A DNA stretch of 64,000 nucleotides from Secundilactobacillus odoratitofui DSM 19909 = JCM 15043 (GCF_001434895.1 NZ_AZEE01000029.1:37257-101256); one strand, 5' to 3'; shown: positions 26,474 through 36,156, counted from the stretch's first letter. The notes: a model not told the origin generated them from the letters alone. Numbers and translations are program-made.

Positions 26474-26551
26474 CAATGACCGGCCGTATAAGAGCCCTAT
26501 CCAAATGACCAAGTTCAGGTCATCTGGATAGGGCTCTTATACTCTGGCCAT
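26474..26551. repeat. Long palindromic element, copy B
   Basis: Arms GTATAAGAGCCCTATCCA and TGGATAGGGCTCTTATAC enclose ATGACC/GGTCAT around the loop AAGTTCA. Flanking GGCC and ATGACC/GGCCAT extend the stem. The loop is the reverse complement of TGAACTT, one base from the loop of copy A (23803-23908), so the two copies are inverted relative to each other and bracket the two-component system. The stretch 26396-26650 otherwise holds no gene. Confidence 0.85.
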
Positions 26552-26650
26552 TAACCGCCTGAACTCGCACTCTTATTTTAAGCTAATCTTATGTTTCTCC
26601 TCGTAAGATAAGCAATATCAACAAAACTATCATCACAAGGAGTCCCTCGT

Positions 26651-28579
26651 ATGCTTACCAAGTCGTCCGTTACTGAATCAAAAAGGCACCAATTTTTTCA
26701 CCGCGTAGACTGGCTCATGATTGCCATTTTACTGCTGGCAGCCTTCCTGTACAGTTGGCAGATTTGGAAAGTCGGTGCCACCAACGACTTTTATACCGTC
26801 ACGATTACCAGCATGCTTAAGAGCGTCAAGAACTTTTGGTACGCGAGTTTTAACTCGTTTGGTACCGTAACCGTTAACCAACCACCAGTGGCACTGTGGC
26901 TGATGGCCATGAGTGCGAAAGTTTTTTGTCTCCACGCTTGGAGCGTTATTTTACCATCCATCGTTTTAGGGGTTGGCAGTGTCGCCTTAATGTATCAACT
27001 GGTTACCCCCTATTTTGGCCGCTTTGCTGGTCGTTTGGCGGCATTAGCACTCACGTTGACACCGGCAGTGGTGGCCAACTCGCGTACGAATAACCTGGAC
27101 GCAACCTTGATATTCACACTATTACTTGCACTGTTATTGCTCCAAAAGGCCATCACCTTACAGCGCCTATGCTGGCTACTCAGCAGTTTTGCCCTCGTCG
27201 GCTTAGCCTTTAACGTGAAATTACTGCAGGCTTTCTTGATACTCCCCGTCATGATGTTAGTTTATTGGCTGGCAACTCGCCAACCTTGGCAACGCAAACT
27301 GCAACATCTCAGTCTTGCGTTCCTGACCCTGGCCATCACAACCTTGATTTGGCCTCTTTCAGTTGATTTAACCGCAAAGCCAGCCAACTCAAATCACTAC
27401 GTTGCGCTGTCGCTTGTCTATAACTACCAAGCCAATAATCAGGTTCTCAGTCAATCAACAGCCACCACCACGAAGCAATCACACACAAGACCCAAGCCGG
27501 TTAAAACGACAACCGCGAGTGCCGCACCGGTTGATCAGCCACAGCCGAAAGCAACTAAAACTGACAGTGGTTTTCTAAGTTTAATTGAAACTAAATTAGG
27601 CACTCAAATCAGTTGGCTGCTACCCTTCGCAGTCTTTGGGACGCTTGGCGGGTTGGCCTACTACCGTCGTAAGCAACGGCGCTGGTATCAGCTCACCAAG
27701 GAACAGCAACAAATCTTGCTGTGGGCGGGTTGGCTATTGCCAGCCTACGTTAGTTTCGCATTGGCGCACCAGTACCAGTCCTTTTACTTGGTGATGCTGG
27801 CACCGCCAATCGCAGCACTGGTTGGCATCACCCTTAAGGTGTTGATCCGCCAATATCACTTAAGTGACATGAATAACTGGCAGTACTACCTTTTACCGTT
27901 AGCCATCGTGACAACCGCTTGCCTACAAGCGTGGTTCGTGAATCCTTATTACCCTTGGTTGTCATGGCTCATGTTAGCCACTGGTAGTTTTGTCAGTTTC
28001 ATTCTCATTTCGAGTCGGCGACGACGAGCCATCAAATTACTGATTGCCACTGGGTTGATGACCGTCGCGGTAGCGCCCACCTGGTGGTCATTAACACCCG
28101 CAATTGCGGCCACCAACGGTACGCAAGGTACCACCACGTTACTTACCAAGGCCCAACAAGACAGCAACACCCGGGTCAGTTCTAAGCTATTATGCTATTT
28201 AGAAAAACACAACGCGGGTGCCAAATATTTATTCGCCACCGATGAGGCCGCAACCGCGGCGCCCTACATTGTCAAAACCGGTCATCCAGTGTTGAGCGTA
28301 TCCGGCTTCAATCGCCAGTCAGACACCGTCACCTTGGCTGCATTTAAACAACTTGTAAAGACTGGTCAAGTCCGTTATTTTTACGCTGTTGATGGTGCCG
28401 CTTCATCCGCTATCACTAACTGGGTCAAGACAAACGGCACTAAGATTACCGGTGAAACGCAACAAGTTACGACGCCAGCACCGCGACCTAAACAGACTAA
28501 CAGCACTCATACACCACAGCTAACACCGCAACAAACAACTGGTCAACTTTATCAGTTATCGCCCACAATCACGCAATAA
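26651..28579 (+). CDS. GT39-family (ArnT/PMT-like) membrane glycosyltransferase
   Basis: A 642-aa polytopic protein (about 11-12 helices). After the first helix the loop KVGATNDFYTVT holds the acidic residue expected of GT39 catalytic loops, and VNQPPVALWLMA matches the family. The middle carries a 40-residue Thr/Lys/Pro-rich loop and the C-terminus a soluble domain. These enzymes use polyprenyl-phosphate sugars as donors at the outer face of the membrane. A GT2 enzyme 12 nt downstream would supply the lipid-linked sugar. The pair resembles B. subtilis ykcB-ykcC. The acceptor is unknown. Confidence 0.88.
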   Translation: MLTKSSVTESKRHQFFHRVDWLMIAILLLAAFLYSWQIWKVGATNDFYTVTITSMLKSVKNFWYASFNSFGTVTVNQPPVALWLMAMSAKVFCLHAWSVILPSIVLGVGSVALMYQLVTPYFGRFAGRLAALALTLTPAVVANSRTNNLDATLIFTLLLALLLLQKAITLQRLCWLLSSFALVGLAFNVKLLQAFLILPVMMLVYWLATRQPWQRKLQHLSLAFLTLAITTLIWPLSVDLTAKPANSNHYVALSLVYNYQANNQVLSQSTATTTKQSHTRPKPVKTTTASAAPVDQPQPKATKTDSGFLSLIETKLGTQISWLLPFAVFGTLGGLAYYRRKQRRWYQLTKEQQQILLWAGWLLPAYVSFALAHQYQSFYLVMLAPPIAALVGITLKVLIRQYHLSDMNNWQYYLLPLAIVTTACLQAWFVNPYYPWLSWLMLATGSFVSFILISSRRRRAIKLLIATGLMTVAVAPTWWSLTPAIAATNGTQGTTTLLTKAQQDSNTRVSSKLLCYLEKHNAGAKYLFATDEAATAAPYIVKTGHPVLSVSGFNRQSDTVTLAAFKQLVKTGQVRYFYAVDGAASSAITNWVKTNGTKITGETQQVTTPAPRPKQTNSTHTPQLTPQQTTGQLYQLSPTITQ

Positions 28580-28591
28580 GGAGGCGTAGAG

Positions 28592-29584
28592 ATGAACCCA
28601 ACTAATGATCATCTATCCATCGTGATTCCCGTCTACAACGAAGAAGCCGGAATCACAGAAACTATCGATGTCCTTGAAAACTACATCGCTAACCGACTTG
28701 AAACCTACGAACTCATATTTATCAATGACGGGTCAACCGACAACAGTGCCAAATTGATTCGCGCTGCCAGTGAACGCAACGCAAACGTCAAGTTAATTGA
28801 ACTTTCACGTAACTTTGGTCATCAAATTGCCATCACTGCTGGCCTGCGCTACGCCTCCGGTGATGCCGTGGTCGTCATGGCAGCCGACTTACAAGACCCT
28901 CCCGCTGTGATTCCGGCGATGATTGATAAATGGCGGGCTGGTTACCAAGTTGTTTACGGCAAACGGGTTTCACGAGCCGGTGATAGTTTGATTCAGCGCT
29001 TTATGGCGGCCAGCTTCTACCGCATTTTTCGAGCCATCACTAACATTAACGCGCCGTTAGACACTGGTGACTTCCGGTTAATGGACAAACAGGTCGTCCG
29101 TGAATTACGTAAAATGGACGAACCGGATCCCTTTATTCGTGGCATGGTCAGCTGGGTTGGTTTTAAGCAAACCAGCGTGACCTATGAGCGACAAGAACGG
29201 CAACGTGGGAGCTCTAAGGCCCAGCGAAAAGGAATGTTCCGGCTAGCTGTAGACGGTATCACATCGTTTTCTGCCCTGCCACTTAAGTTACCGGCTTGGT
29301 TAGGTGGCCTCTCGATGTTGATTGGTCTTGGCTACTTAATTGGGGCAGCTTTCACTGGACTGACCACTTTGAAGTTTTTGGTGTTCGCGCTGTTCTTTTT
29401 GACCGGCACCATCTTGGTTAGCTTGGGGATTGCTGGTGCGTACCTGTTCCGCATCTTTAACGCGGCTAAACAACGACCGCTCTATGTCGTGGCGAAGGCC
29501 AGTGGCTTTTCGTCCAAACAGCAGTCGGTCCTGACTTTTAAAACGAACTCGAAGCCAACCCCCTCTCATCAGGCTCGGCAATGA
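28592..29584 (+). CDS. GT2-family polyprenyl-phosphate glycosyltransferase (DPM1/YkcC-like)
   Basis: A 330-aa protein with a GT-A catalytic domain: LSIVIPVYNEEAGI, FINDGSTDNS, MAADLQDPP (the DXD-like metal site) and GKRVSR. Two C-terminal membrane helices (about 228-250 and 262-290) follow. Such enzymes transfer a sugar from a nucleotide donor to undecaprenyl phosphate. The GAGG ribosome binding site at 28579-28586 and 12-nt spacing place it in the GT39 operon. The C-terminal tail is basic and not conserved. Confidence 0.93.
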   Translation: MNPTNDHLSIVIPVYNEEAGITETIDVLENYIANRLETYELIFINDGSTDNSAKLIRAASERNANVKLIELSRNFGHQIAITAGLRYASGDAVVVMAADLQDPPAVIPAMIDKWRAGYQVVYGKRVSRAGDSLIQRFMAASFYRIFRAITNINAPLDTGDFRLMDKQVVRELRKMDEPDPFIRGMVSWVGFKQTSVTYERQERQRGSSKAQRKGMFRLAVDGITSFSALPLKLPAWLGGLSMLIGLGYLIGAAFTGLTTLKFLVFALFFLTGTILVSLGIAGAYLFRIFNAAKQRPLYVVAKASGFSSKQQSVLTFKTNSKPTPSHQARQ

Positions 29585-29599
29585 CTTTCACATCTCATC

Positions 29600-29650
29600 A
29601 AAAAAAGTAGGTTAACCATTCCTTAGTGAGTGGTTAACCTACTTTTATTT
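29600..29650 (+). terminator. Rho-independent terminator after the GT39-GT2 operon
   Basis: AAGTAGGTTAACCA and TGGTTAACCTACTT form a perfect 14-bp stem with a 12-nt loop, followed by a T-run (TTTATTTTTT). It closes the glycosyltransferase operon. Confidence 0.92.
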
Positions 29651-29654
29651 TTTA

Positions 29655-29860
29655 TGCCGCCTCCGGCCGCTGGCAGTTTTTGGGTGTCCGTGGTAGTTGG
29701 ACCGACTTCAGCCGCTTCGCGTCTTACGTCTCGCTTCTAAGCCCACAGACCAAGTCTTAGAAACGTCCAGTTCATGTAAACGCTAAAGCGCCAACATGAA
29801 CTAATCACTACCACCAACACCCAAAAACTACCATCGGCGCTACGGCTTACATTGTGGTTT
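29655..29860. repeat. Long intergenic hairpin element
   Basis: Outer arms containing AGTTTTTGGGTG (29675-29686) and CACCCAAAAACT (29818-29829) enclose inner inverted repeats such as GTTCATGT/ACATGAAC. The sequence contains TTGGACCGACTTCAGCCGCTTCGCGTCT-like text shared with elements near 57.8 kb and 63.6 kb. No coding frame is credible. From 29861 to 30048 nothing else was recognised. Confidence 0.7.
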
Positions 29861-30048
29861 CTGATACAGAATATCCAATAGTGGAAAACCTTACGACCAG
29901 TGCAAACGTATCGATTGACCGTTAATTGGTCATTCAAACTGTATTGAACACTCATCTTTTTGCCACAATCTCCGCGTGAGGTCGACTGTGAGTTCTGTAA
30001 CCGGCATTGAGCACAAAAATCGCATATCCGTTTTCACTACAAAAATAA

Positions 30049-30657
30049 TCAATCAATGGATTGGACCAACCCTGGCATGACAACTTTTTTTGAATTACCA
30101 ATCAATATTGATAGGTAACGATGCGCCTCCTCAAGGGTCGTCGGCTCATCTTGCAAAAAAATCCACTCAATAAGGTTTAATAACGTTGCACTACACTGCG
30201 TTACCAGTAACTCTGCTGGTATATTGAGTTGCAAGCCTGCAAAAATTTGGCGAAATATTTTTCTGACAGTTTGCTTCAAATAATTTGTAAAGCTCGCTAC
30301 CAGTGTTTCATCGACTTGATTATGTTTTAAAATGGCCTTCATCTGCCGTTTATGATGATCAAAGAACTGGTAGAGTCGATCAAAATAGGTGACTAGAATT
30401 TCATTCGGCGACAATTGAGGGGCCTCATCCACTCGAATCTCCGTCGCGAGCAAGTACCAACAATAATTCACTAAATCGTATTTATCATCAAAATAATTAT
30501 AAAAAGTTGCGCGGGGATAATCACACCGCTCACATATTTCATTCACGCTAATGGTCTCAAACGATTCTAATTCCAGCAAATCAAACATTGCGCTTGAAAA
30601 AGCACTTAGAGTTCTCTGTGCACCCTTAGTTGGCTGACGACTTAAATCATACTTCAT
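30049..30657 (-). CDS. TetR/AcrR-family repressor of the MMPL exporter
   Basis: A 202-aa protein with an N-terminal helix-turn-helix (SVNEICERCDYPRATFYNYFDDKYDL, about residues 37-62) in the TetR style, and a helical ligand-binding C-terminus. GAAGGTGAA precedes the ATG. It is divergent from the MMPL gene, and a palindromic TTAGAC/GTCTAA site lies in the shared intergenic region, so it probably represses its neighbour until an effector binds. The effector is unknown. Confidence 0.9.
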   Translation of the reverse strand: MKYDLSRQPTKGAQRTLSAFSSAMFDLLELESFETISVNEICERCDYPRATFYNYFDDKYDLVNYCWYLLATEIRVDEAPQLSPNEILVTYFDRLYQFFDHHKRQMKAILKHNQVDETLVASFTNYLKQTVRKIFRQIFAGLQLNIPAELLVTQCSATLLNLIEWIFLQDEPTTLEEAHRYLSILIGNSKKVVMPGLVQSID

Positions 30658-30764
30658 GTTTTCACCTTCATTTTTGCAATTTTGCTAAATTGTCTAAAGT
30701 TTGGCAACTTGCTATTTTTGTGAATTGTATTCAGCCCGCCTCGAGTTTATCATGCGATTATAGC

Positions 30765-30780
30765 TTAGACAAGTGTCTAA
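30765..30780. promoter_or_regulatory. Probable TetR-family operator
   Basis: TTAGAC and GTCTAA form a perfect inverted repeat with a 4-bp centre (AAGT) between the divergent tetR-like and MMPL genes. A further GTCTAA half-site lies near 30693. Such short palindromes at divergent promoters are the usual TetR targets. Confidence 0.65.
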
Positions 30781-30818
30781 ATTTAATCACTTGTACATAT
30801 GAGAGGAGAAGGAAACAC

Positions 30819-33740
30819 ATGCAAGTCTTCATTAAAAAACACGGTCTCGCTGCTTTATTATGGGCCGTGTTAATTATCGCCACTATTATGGCCATGCCAA
30901 ATGTGAGCCAGCTTGTCCGCGACAAGGGTGCTGTCACATTACCGGCTTCAGTTCAAAGCGAAGTCGCGCAAACGATTGATCGTAAATCAGTTCATAATCA
31001 GAGTGTCCGATCGTTAATTGTGGTCTTCAACAAACAACAGGGGCATCTAACCGTTCAAGATCAAAAGCGTATCAATCATAGTATTCATCAAATTAAATCT
31101 GACAGTAACCTCGATATCCTTAGCATGACAAGTGCCAGCGATAATGCTGCAGCTAAGCAACAACTTAGCTCTAAGGATCAAACGACTCAGCTTGCGATGA
31201 TTAGCCTATCAAGTCGCAAGCAAGTCCATCAACAGGCTCAACAACTCCGACAGTACTTAAAAATTAGCGGGTTACGCACCTACGTCACGGGTAGTGCACT
31301 TCTTAACGATGATTTTTCAACAACGACGCAAGCCGGACTTAAGAAAACCGAAATCATCGCGGCCGTCTTCATCTTTATCGTGTTAATTCTGGTTTTCCGT
31401 TCGATACTAATTCCAATCATCTCGTTACTCACAGTGGGAATCGCCTATCTGGTTTCTGCCAGTCTAGTCATGAATCTCGCCCAGCACTTCAACTTTCCAA
31501 TTTCAAACTTTACTCAAATTTTCATGGTTGTCGTCCTATTTGGTATCGGGACCGACTACAACATCTTATTGTATAACCGTTTCAAAGAGGAATTGGCCGC
31601 CGGATTAAGTGTTGACGAATCGACTCGTATCGCTCGAAATCGAGCTGGTCGAACTATTTTGTACAGTGGTTCATCCGTCTTCATCGGGTTCGCAGTCCTT
31701 GCGCTTGCGAAGTTTTCCTTTTATCAATCGGCGGTTGGTGTGGCAATCGGTATTCTCGTTCTATTAGCCGTACTATTAACGCTTAACCCATTCTTCATGG
31801 CGACACTTGGACAACGAATGTTTTGGCCGAGTCAAAACATTGCGACTCACGGCACTAACCGAATTTGGCGAAGCCTTGCTAAATTTGCGATGAATCACAC
31901 CATTATGACCGTCATCGCAACGCTAGTCATCTTCACCCCACTTTTATTATTTAGCCAACAAAAACTGAACTTTAACAGTGCAGATGAATTGCCCAACACC
32001 ATTGAATCCAAGGCGGGCTATAACCTGATCCAAAAACATTATCCGGCCGGCATGTCTGGCCCATCAACGCTTTATATCGACGCTAAACATTCACTGAATA
32101 ATCAGCAAGATCTTGGCACCGTCGATGATCTGACAAATTACCTGAAGGCCGAACCTGGTGTTAAACAAGTTAGCTCAGTGACCCAACCAGGTGGTCATAA
32201 GATCAAACAATTGTATCTGAAACAACAATTAGGGCAATTGGTGACCGGCCTGAACCAGGCCAACAAAGGCCTATCTCAAGTCGAAGCCGGCTTGTCAAAG
32301 GCTAATACGCAACTAGCTAGTGCCAACAACACTCAAAGCACCACTCAGCTCAATCAATTAACGACTGGTACCAGTCAACTTCAAAGTGGGGCCAAAAAAC
32401 TTAGCCAAGGCATTTCAACTTATACTGCCGGTGTGACTCAAGTCGCAAATGGTACGCATCAGTTGGCCAGTGGCACCAGTTCGCTTGGCCAAAGTGTTGG
32501 CCAGTTAACGACCGGCAGTCAACAATTGACTAATGGCCTGAGTCAATTTCAAACGCAGACTAAACAAATATCGGCTCTAGCAACCGGTACCAGTCAACTC
32601 ACAAATAGTTCCGCGATGCTTTCGAACGGTTTGGGTCAGCTAAGCAGCGCCATTTCACCATTTAGCAGTAGTTTAAGTAAACTTAACAGTGGTACGCAAC
32701 GGTTAGCTAGTCAAAGCACTCAATTGGTAAGTGGTGCGCAATCCGTCGCAACCGGTAGCGCTCAGGTTAATACTGGCGTAAAACAGTTGCAGTCCAAAAT
32801 CGTTGCCATGCAGGCTCAAGTCAAACAACTACGCAGTGGCCTATCGAGTGCCAACCAAGCCTTAGTTAAAATTGGCGCTGGCACAACCAGCATTAAACAA
32901 TATTTAGCAGCACTTCAAACTTCCTATGTTGGCAATCAATTCTACATTCCTCAACAAACGTTAAATAGTAGCACCTTCAAGCCCTCACTTGATGCCTTCA
33001 TGGCCGATAACCATCGAATTACTAAAATCACAATCGTGTTGAATAGCGATCCAAGCACAACCAAATCAGCTCATCGTCTACAAACAATCACGAGTGACGT
33101 GCACGCCAAACTAAAGCATTCGTCGCTGAGTCACGCGACGGTTGCAATTGGTGGGCAAACCTCTCAAACTGCTGACCTCGAGTCACTATCCAATACCGAC
33201 TTTAACCGGACAGCCATCATTATGCTGATTGGTATCGGCCTGGCATTGATCCTGGTGACCCGTTCCCTCATTCAACCGTTAGCGATTATCGGGACACTGA
33301 TGGTAACTTATATCAGTGCGCTCACAGTCACGCGGTTCCTATCGAGTTGGCTATTAGGCCAAGCCCTACTTACCTGGAATACGCCATTCTTCAGCTTCAT
33401 CATGCTGATTGCACTAGGCGTCGACTACAGCATCTTCCTCATGATGCGCTATCGTGATGACGCAGCTAAAATACCTGACGTGCGTAAGCGAATCATTAAT
33501 GCTAGCGCAATCATTGGCACCGTTGTCCTTTCGGCAGCACTTATTCTAGGTGGTACTTTTGCGGCACTCATGCCATCTGGTGTTTTAACACTGATACAGG
33601 TGGCGTTAACCGTGATTGTTGGTCTAATAATCTTAGTCATCTTGTTACCAATCACGATGTCGATCATGGTTAAATGGACTTATCCGTATGTTCACGATAA
33701 ATTCTATGAACAGCAGTCCTCAAAGTCAGATCATGAATAA
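30819..33740 (+). CDS. MMPL/RND-family exporter
   Basis: About 973 aa. The start at 30819 (MQVFIKKHGLAALLW) follows AGAGGAGAAGG; the frame upstream overlaps the repressor gene and is rejected. One N-terminal helix, an extracytoplasmic loop, five helices (about 165-330), a second large loop, and five more helices (about 780-960) give the MMPL duplication, with GIGTDYNILL and ALGVDYSIFL in each half. The second loop (about 465-720) is a long Gln/Ser/Thr-rich repeat region (LNQLTTGTSQLQSGAKKLSQ and so on) like YhgE/Pip coiled-coil segments. It probably exports lipids or drugs by proton motive force. Confidence 0.92.
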   Translation: MQVFIKKHGLAALLWAVLIIATIMAMPNVSQLVRDKGAVTLPASVQSEVAQTIDRKSVHNQSVRSLIVVFNKQQGHLTVQDQKRINHSIHQIKSDSNLDILSMTSASDNAAAKQQLSSKDQTTQLAMISLSSRKQVHQQAQQLRQYLKISGLRTYVTGSALLNDDFSTTTQAGLKKTEIIAAVFIFIVLILVFRSILIPIISLLTVGIAYLVSASLVMNLAQHFNFPISNFTQIFMVVVLFGIGTDYNILLYNRFKEELAAGLSVDESTRIARNRAGRTILYSGSSVFIGFAVLALAKFSFYQSAVGVAIGILVLLAVLLTLNPFFMATLGQRMFWPSQNIATHGTNRIWRSLAKFAMNHTIMTVIATLVIFTPLLLFSQQKLNFNSADELPNTIESKAGYNLIQKHYPAGMSGPSTLYIDAKHSLNNQQDLGTVDDLTNYLKAEPGVKQVSSVTQPGGHKIKQLYLKQQLGQLVTGLNQANKGLSQVEAGLSKANTQLASANNTQSTTQLNQLTTGTSQLQSGAKKLSQGISTYTAGVTQVANGTHQLASGTSSLGQSVGQLTTGSQQLTNGLSQFQTQTKQISALATGTSQLTNSSAMLSNGLGQLSSAISPFSSSLSKLNSGTQRLASQSTQLVSGAQSVATGSAQVNTGVKQLQSKIVAMQAQVKQLRSGLSSANQALVKIGAGTTSIKQYLAALQTSYVGNQFYIPQQTLNSSTFKPSLDAFMADNHRITKITIVLNSDPSTTKSAHRLQTITSDVHAKLKHSSLSHATVAIGGQTSQTADLESLSNTDFNRTAIIMLIGIGLALILVTRSLIQPLAIIGTLMVTYISALTVTRFLSSWLLGQALLTWNTPFFSFIMLIALGVDYSIFLMMRYRDDAAKIPDVRKRIINASAIIGTVVLSAALILGGTFAALMPSGVLTLIQVALTVIVGLIILVILLPITMSIMVKWTYPYVHDKFYEQQSSKSDHE

Positions 33741-33764
33741 GTTTCCTTTAACTCAATATCGGCC

Positions 33765-33822
33765 AAAATAAAATAGAGTAGATTAACTCGGTAAATACTG
33801 ATTAATCTACTCTATTTATCTT
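33765..33822 (+). terminator. Terminator between the MMPL and protease genes
   Basis: AATAGAGTAGATTAA and TTAATCTACTCTATT form a strong stem followed by T residues; A/T runs on both sides allow bidirectional use for the convergent genes. Confidence 0.85.
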
Positions 33823-33891
33823 CGGTTACTCATGATATTGGTTTGCGCGTGGTTTGCCTACAATTTCAATGTGGGGTCGCCCATTTCCAAT

Positions 33892-34503
33892 TCATCGATT
33901 GCACCAAACCATCGTCACCGTGTTATCAAGCTGAGTCGTCACAAAGCCGCTGGTTAACAGCAACGGCTTCGCATAGTGGTTACGGACGCTCGCAATATCA
34001 GCAGCTTGAATACCAACGTAGCGGTTCTTATAGTACATCACACTCTTTTGACTACTACTGTGATTAAGACCAATCACGTGTCCCAGCTCGTGTTCGGCAA
34101 CAATGATTCGTGACGCCTTACTGTATTTGTAGTATTTAAAAACGCCCGTGTTGATTCGCGCCACCGCTGACTTGATCTGTTGACCACTGCTGACTAACTG
34201 CGTCTGACCGGAAATTCCCAGCTCCGTTGTCGTATTCGACCAACCCTTTGCCTTAACCGGACTACTCTTCACAACTTTAAAGGTGAAGACGCCAGTTTTG
34301 TTCCACGCCTTGATGGCGGACTTCCACACTGACTGGTAATAAGCAGACCCACTGATTTGAATCGTGGTGGTCGGCGTTGAAAAACGATACTGTCCAAATG
34401 GCGTTTCAGCGGCCCGGGCAACTGCGGTTTCCATAATTAACCCGTTTAATACAATTAACAAAATCAGTAACACCTGCGTGATCCACTTCATTTGACGTTG
34501 CAT
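33892..34503 (-). CDS. Secreted matrixin-like zinc metalloprotease (paralogue)
   Basis: A 203-aa protein with a signal peptide (MQRQMKWITQVLLILLIVLN, cleavage around ARA-AE near residue 32) and the metzincin site HELGHVIGLNH followed by SVMYY. GGGAGG lies 7 nt before its ATG. It shares motif spacing with the protease at 22677-23357 but is shorter and alone here. It should be exported; the substrate is unknown. The upstream stretch 34504-34711 carries no gene. Confidence 0.85.
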   Translation of the reverse strand: MQRQMKWITQVLLILLIVLNGLIMETAVARAAETPFGQYRFSTPTTTIQISGSAYYQSVWKSAIKAWNKTGVFTFKVVKSSPVKAKGWSNTTTELGISGQTQLVSSGQQIKSAVARINTGVFKYYKYSKASRIIVAEHELGHVIGLNHSSSQKSVMYYKNRYVGIQAADIASVRNHYAKPLLLTSGFVTTQLDNTVTMVWCNR

Positions 34504-34711
34504 CTCAACACCTCCCTTTGGTGCTCACATTATTCCACGATAAATTGACCTAGTCCACTATTTTAACTTCAAAATATCAAGTTATTGACCGCAATTCTTA
34601 AGTTTTGCTTGGGAGGTTTAACGTTTGGTTACGACACTGTCTTTTTAAGGTACTTTTATCGTTTTATTAGTTAAATAGTGTTATAACAAATAGACGAAAT
34701 GAGGTGATTGG

Positions 34712-35536
34712 ATGATGCCAAACTTAGGTTTAAAAGCCAGTACATCACTTGAACAGATTAATGATCGGTTACAGTACCGACCTCGTGTCTTTGAATTTTA
34801 CACAGACGCCCATGATATGACGCCTAACGGACTCACCCACTTAACTGAAATGATTAAATACGTTCGGGCAGCCGGGGTTCGTTCAATTGTGATCCACCAC
34901 CCGATGGCCTACGATCACCACCATAATGAAGTGGCGGTGTCTGCGATTCAAGACCCAGCTAGTTATCAGTTCATGATGAGTAGTTCTGACGCACTCATTG
35001 AATTAGCCGTTAAACTCAACGTTCAGGTGCTCATCCATGGCGCCTACTCCGATGAAGCTGAGGTAATTAAAGCTTTTGGCAGTCTAAAGGTTGCTCGCCA
35101 AGTGGTTTTTGACCGGCTGGATTACTTCCAAAAACTCGGCGGTAATCACGTCATGATTGAAAACTCGACCAGTCCAGTATTCGATTTTGGTGATGACGAA
35201 GTTGAGCGTACCGTTATGACACACCATTATCGTTTGTGCTATGATACAAGTCATGGCTTTATCGTTTTACACGGCGATAATGAAAAATTAGCGCGCAGCA
35301 TTGCTCGTTTAGCACCACAAACGGTTCACTACCACTTTGTCGACTCCATGGGCGAATTCCACGATAGTTTACCGCTTGGCGACGGTCGTATCGACTGGTA
35401 CCGCGTCATGCAGGTTGTAAACCCTAAAGCCACTAATATTTACGAAATCGATCTTGCTGACCAAAACAACTGTCAAGAGATGCGCGATAGTCATCACTAC
35501 CTGACACAACTGGTGACCACCAAGCAGGTTTCGTAA
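34712..35536 (+). CDS. Sugar phosphate isomerase/epimerase-like TIM-barrel protein
   Basis: A 274-aa protein of the xylose-isomerase-like/AP endonuclease 2 fold. Metal-binding-type residues appear in SIVIHHPMAY, LIHGAYSD, MIENSTS, LCYDTSHGF and HYHFVDSMGEFHD, which alternate with predicted strands. GAGGTGATT precedes the start. It is followed 20 nt later by tag and may be co-transcribed with it. The fold is clear, but substrate and reaction cannot be assigned; a nuclease role (nfo-like) is possible yet the key Nfo motifs are not obvious. Confidence 0.8.
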   Translation: MMPNLGLKASTSLEQINDRLQYRPRVFEFYTDAHDMTPNGLTHLTEMIKYVRAAGVRSIVIHHPMAYDHHHNEVAVSAIQDPASYQFMMSSSDALIELAVKLNVQVLIHGAYSDEAEVIKAFGSLKVARQVVFDRLDYFQKLGGNHVMIENSTSPVFDFGDDEVERTVMTHHYRLCYDTSHGFIVLHGDNEKLARSIARLAPQTVHYHFVDSMGEFHDSLPLGDGRIDWYRVMQVVNPKATNIYEIDLADQNNCQEMRDSHHYLTQLVTTKQVS

Positions 35537-35555
35537 CACTTCAAGGAGGCTAACC

Positions 35556-36119
35556 ATGACCCGTTGCGACTGGGCAGAAGATACTGATGACTTAATGACA
35601 CACTATCACGATTATGAGTGGGGTGTCGCCACGTTCGATGAGCGCGAAACCTTCGAACTCATGACGCTTGAAATGATGCAGGCTGGTTTGAGTTGGCAAA
35701 CGGTCTTACGTAAACGTGAACATTTTAAACAGGTCTTTGATAACTTTGACATCAACAAGGTTGCGGCATATGATGACACAAAAATTGACGCACTGATGAA
35801 CGATGCGGGCATCATCCGTAATCGTCGTAAAATCTTGGCAACCATTCATAACGCCCAGTTACTTGTGAAGTGGCATGCAGACGGCAAGACCATGAATGCC
35901 TACCTATGGGACTATGTCGACGGTCAGTCGATTGTAAACAAGTACGCTGCGATGAGCGACTTGCCGGGTAAAACGGCGTTGTCTGAGAAAATTAGCAAAG
36001 CACTAAAGAAACTTGGATTTCAGTTTATGGGCCCGACCATCGTGCAGTCTTGGTTGGAAGCTTTGGGAATTTTAGATGATCACCTGGCTAGCTGTACCGT
36101 GAATCATATGAGTGAGTAA
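35556..36119 (+). CDS. tag: DNA-3-methyladenine glycosylase I
   Basis: A 187-aa protein starting MTRCDWAEDTDDLMTHYHDY, with EWGVATFDERETFELMTLEMMQAGLSW matching Tag enzymes; a C-terminal His/Cys pair (HLASCTVNH region) fits the zinc snap. It removes 3-methyladenine from DNA in base-excision repair. AAGGAGG lies before the ATG. Confidence 0.95.
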   Translation: MTRCDWAEDTDDLMTHYHDYEWGVATFDERETFELMTLEMMQAGLSWQTVLRKREHFKQVFDNFDINKVAAYDDTKIDALMNDAGIIRNRRKILATIHNAQLLVKWHADGKTMNAYLWDYVDGQSIVNKYAAMSDLPGKTALSEKISKALKKLGFQFMGPTIVQSWLEALGILDDHLASCTVNHMSE

Positions 36120-36156
36120 CCTCATAGTTGCCCGATGAACTGCGCCTTCGGCTCCC

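Noticed and set aside
26302..26508. 68-aa frame after the histidine kinase
   Set aside because: No ribosome binding site; it crosses a terminator and a palindrome.
30630..30818. Longer N-terminus of the MMPL protein
   Set aside because: It overlaps the divergent repressor gene and the operator, has no ribosome binding site, and the ATG at 30819 has a strong one.
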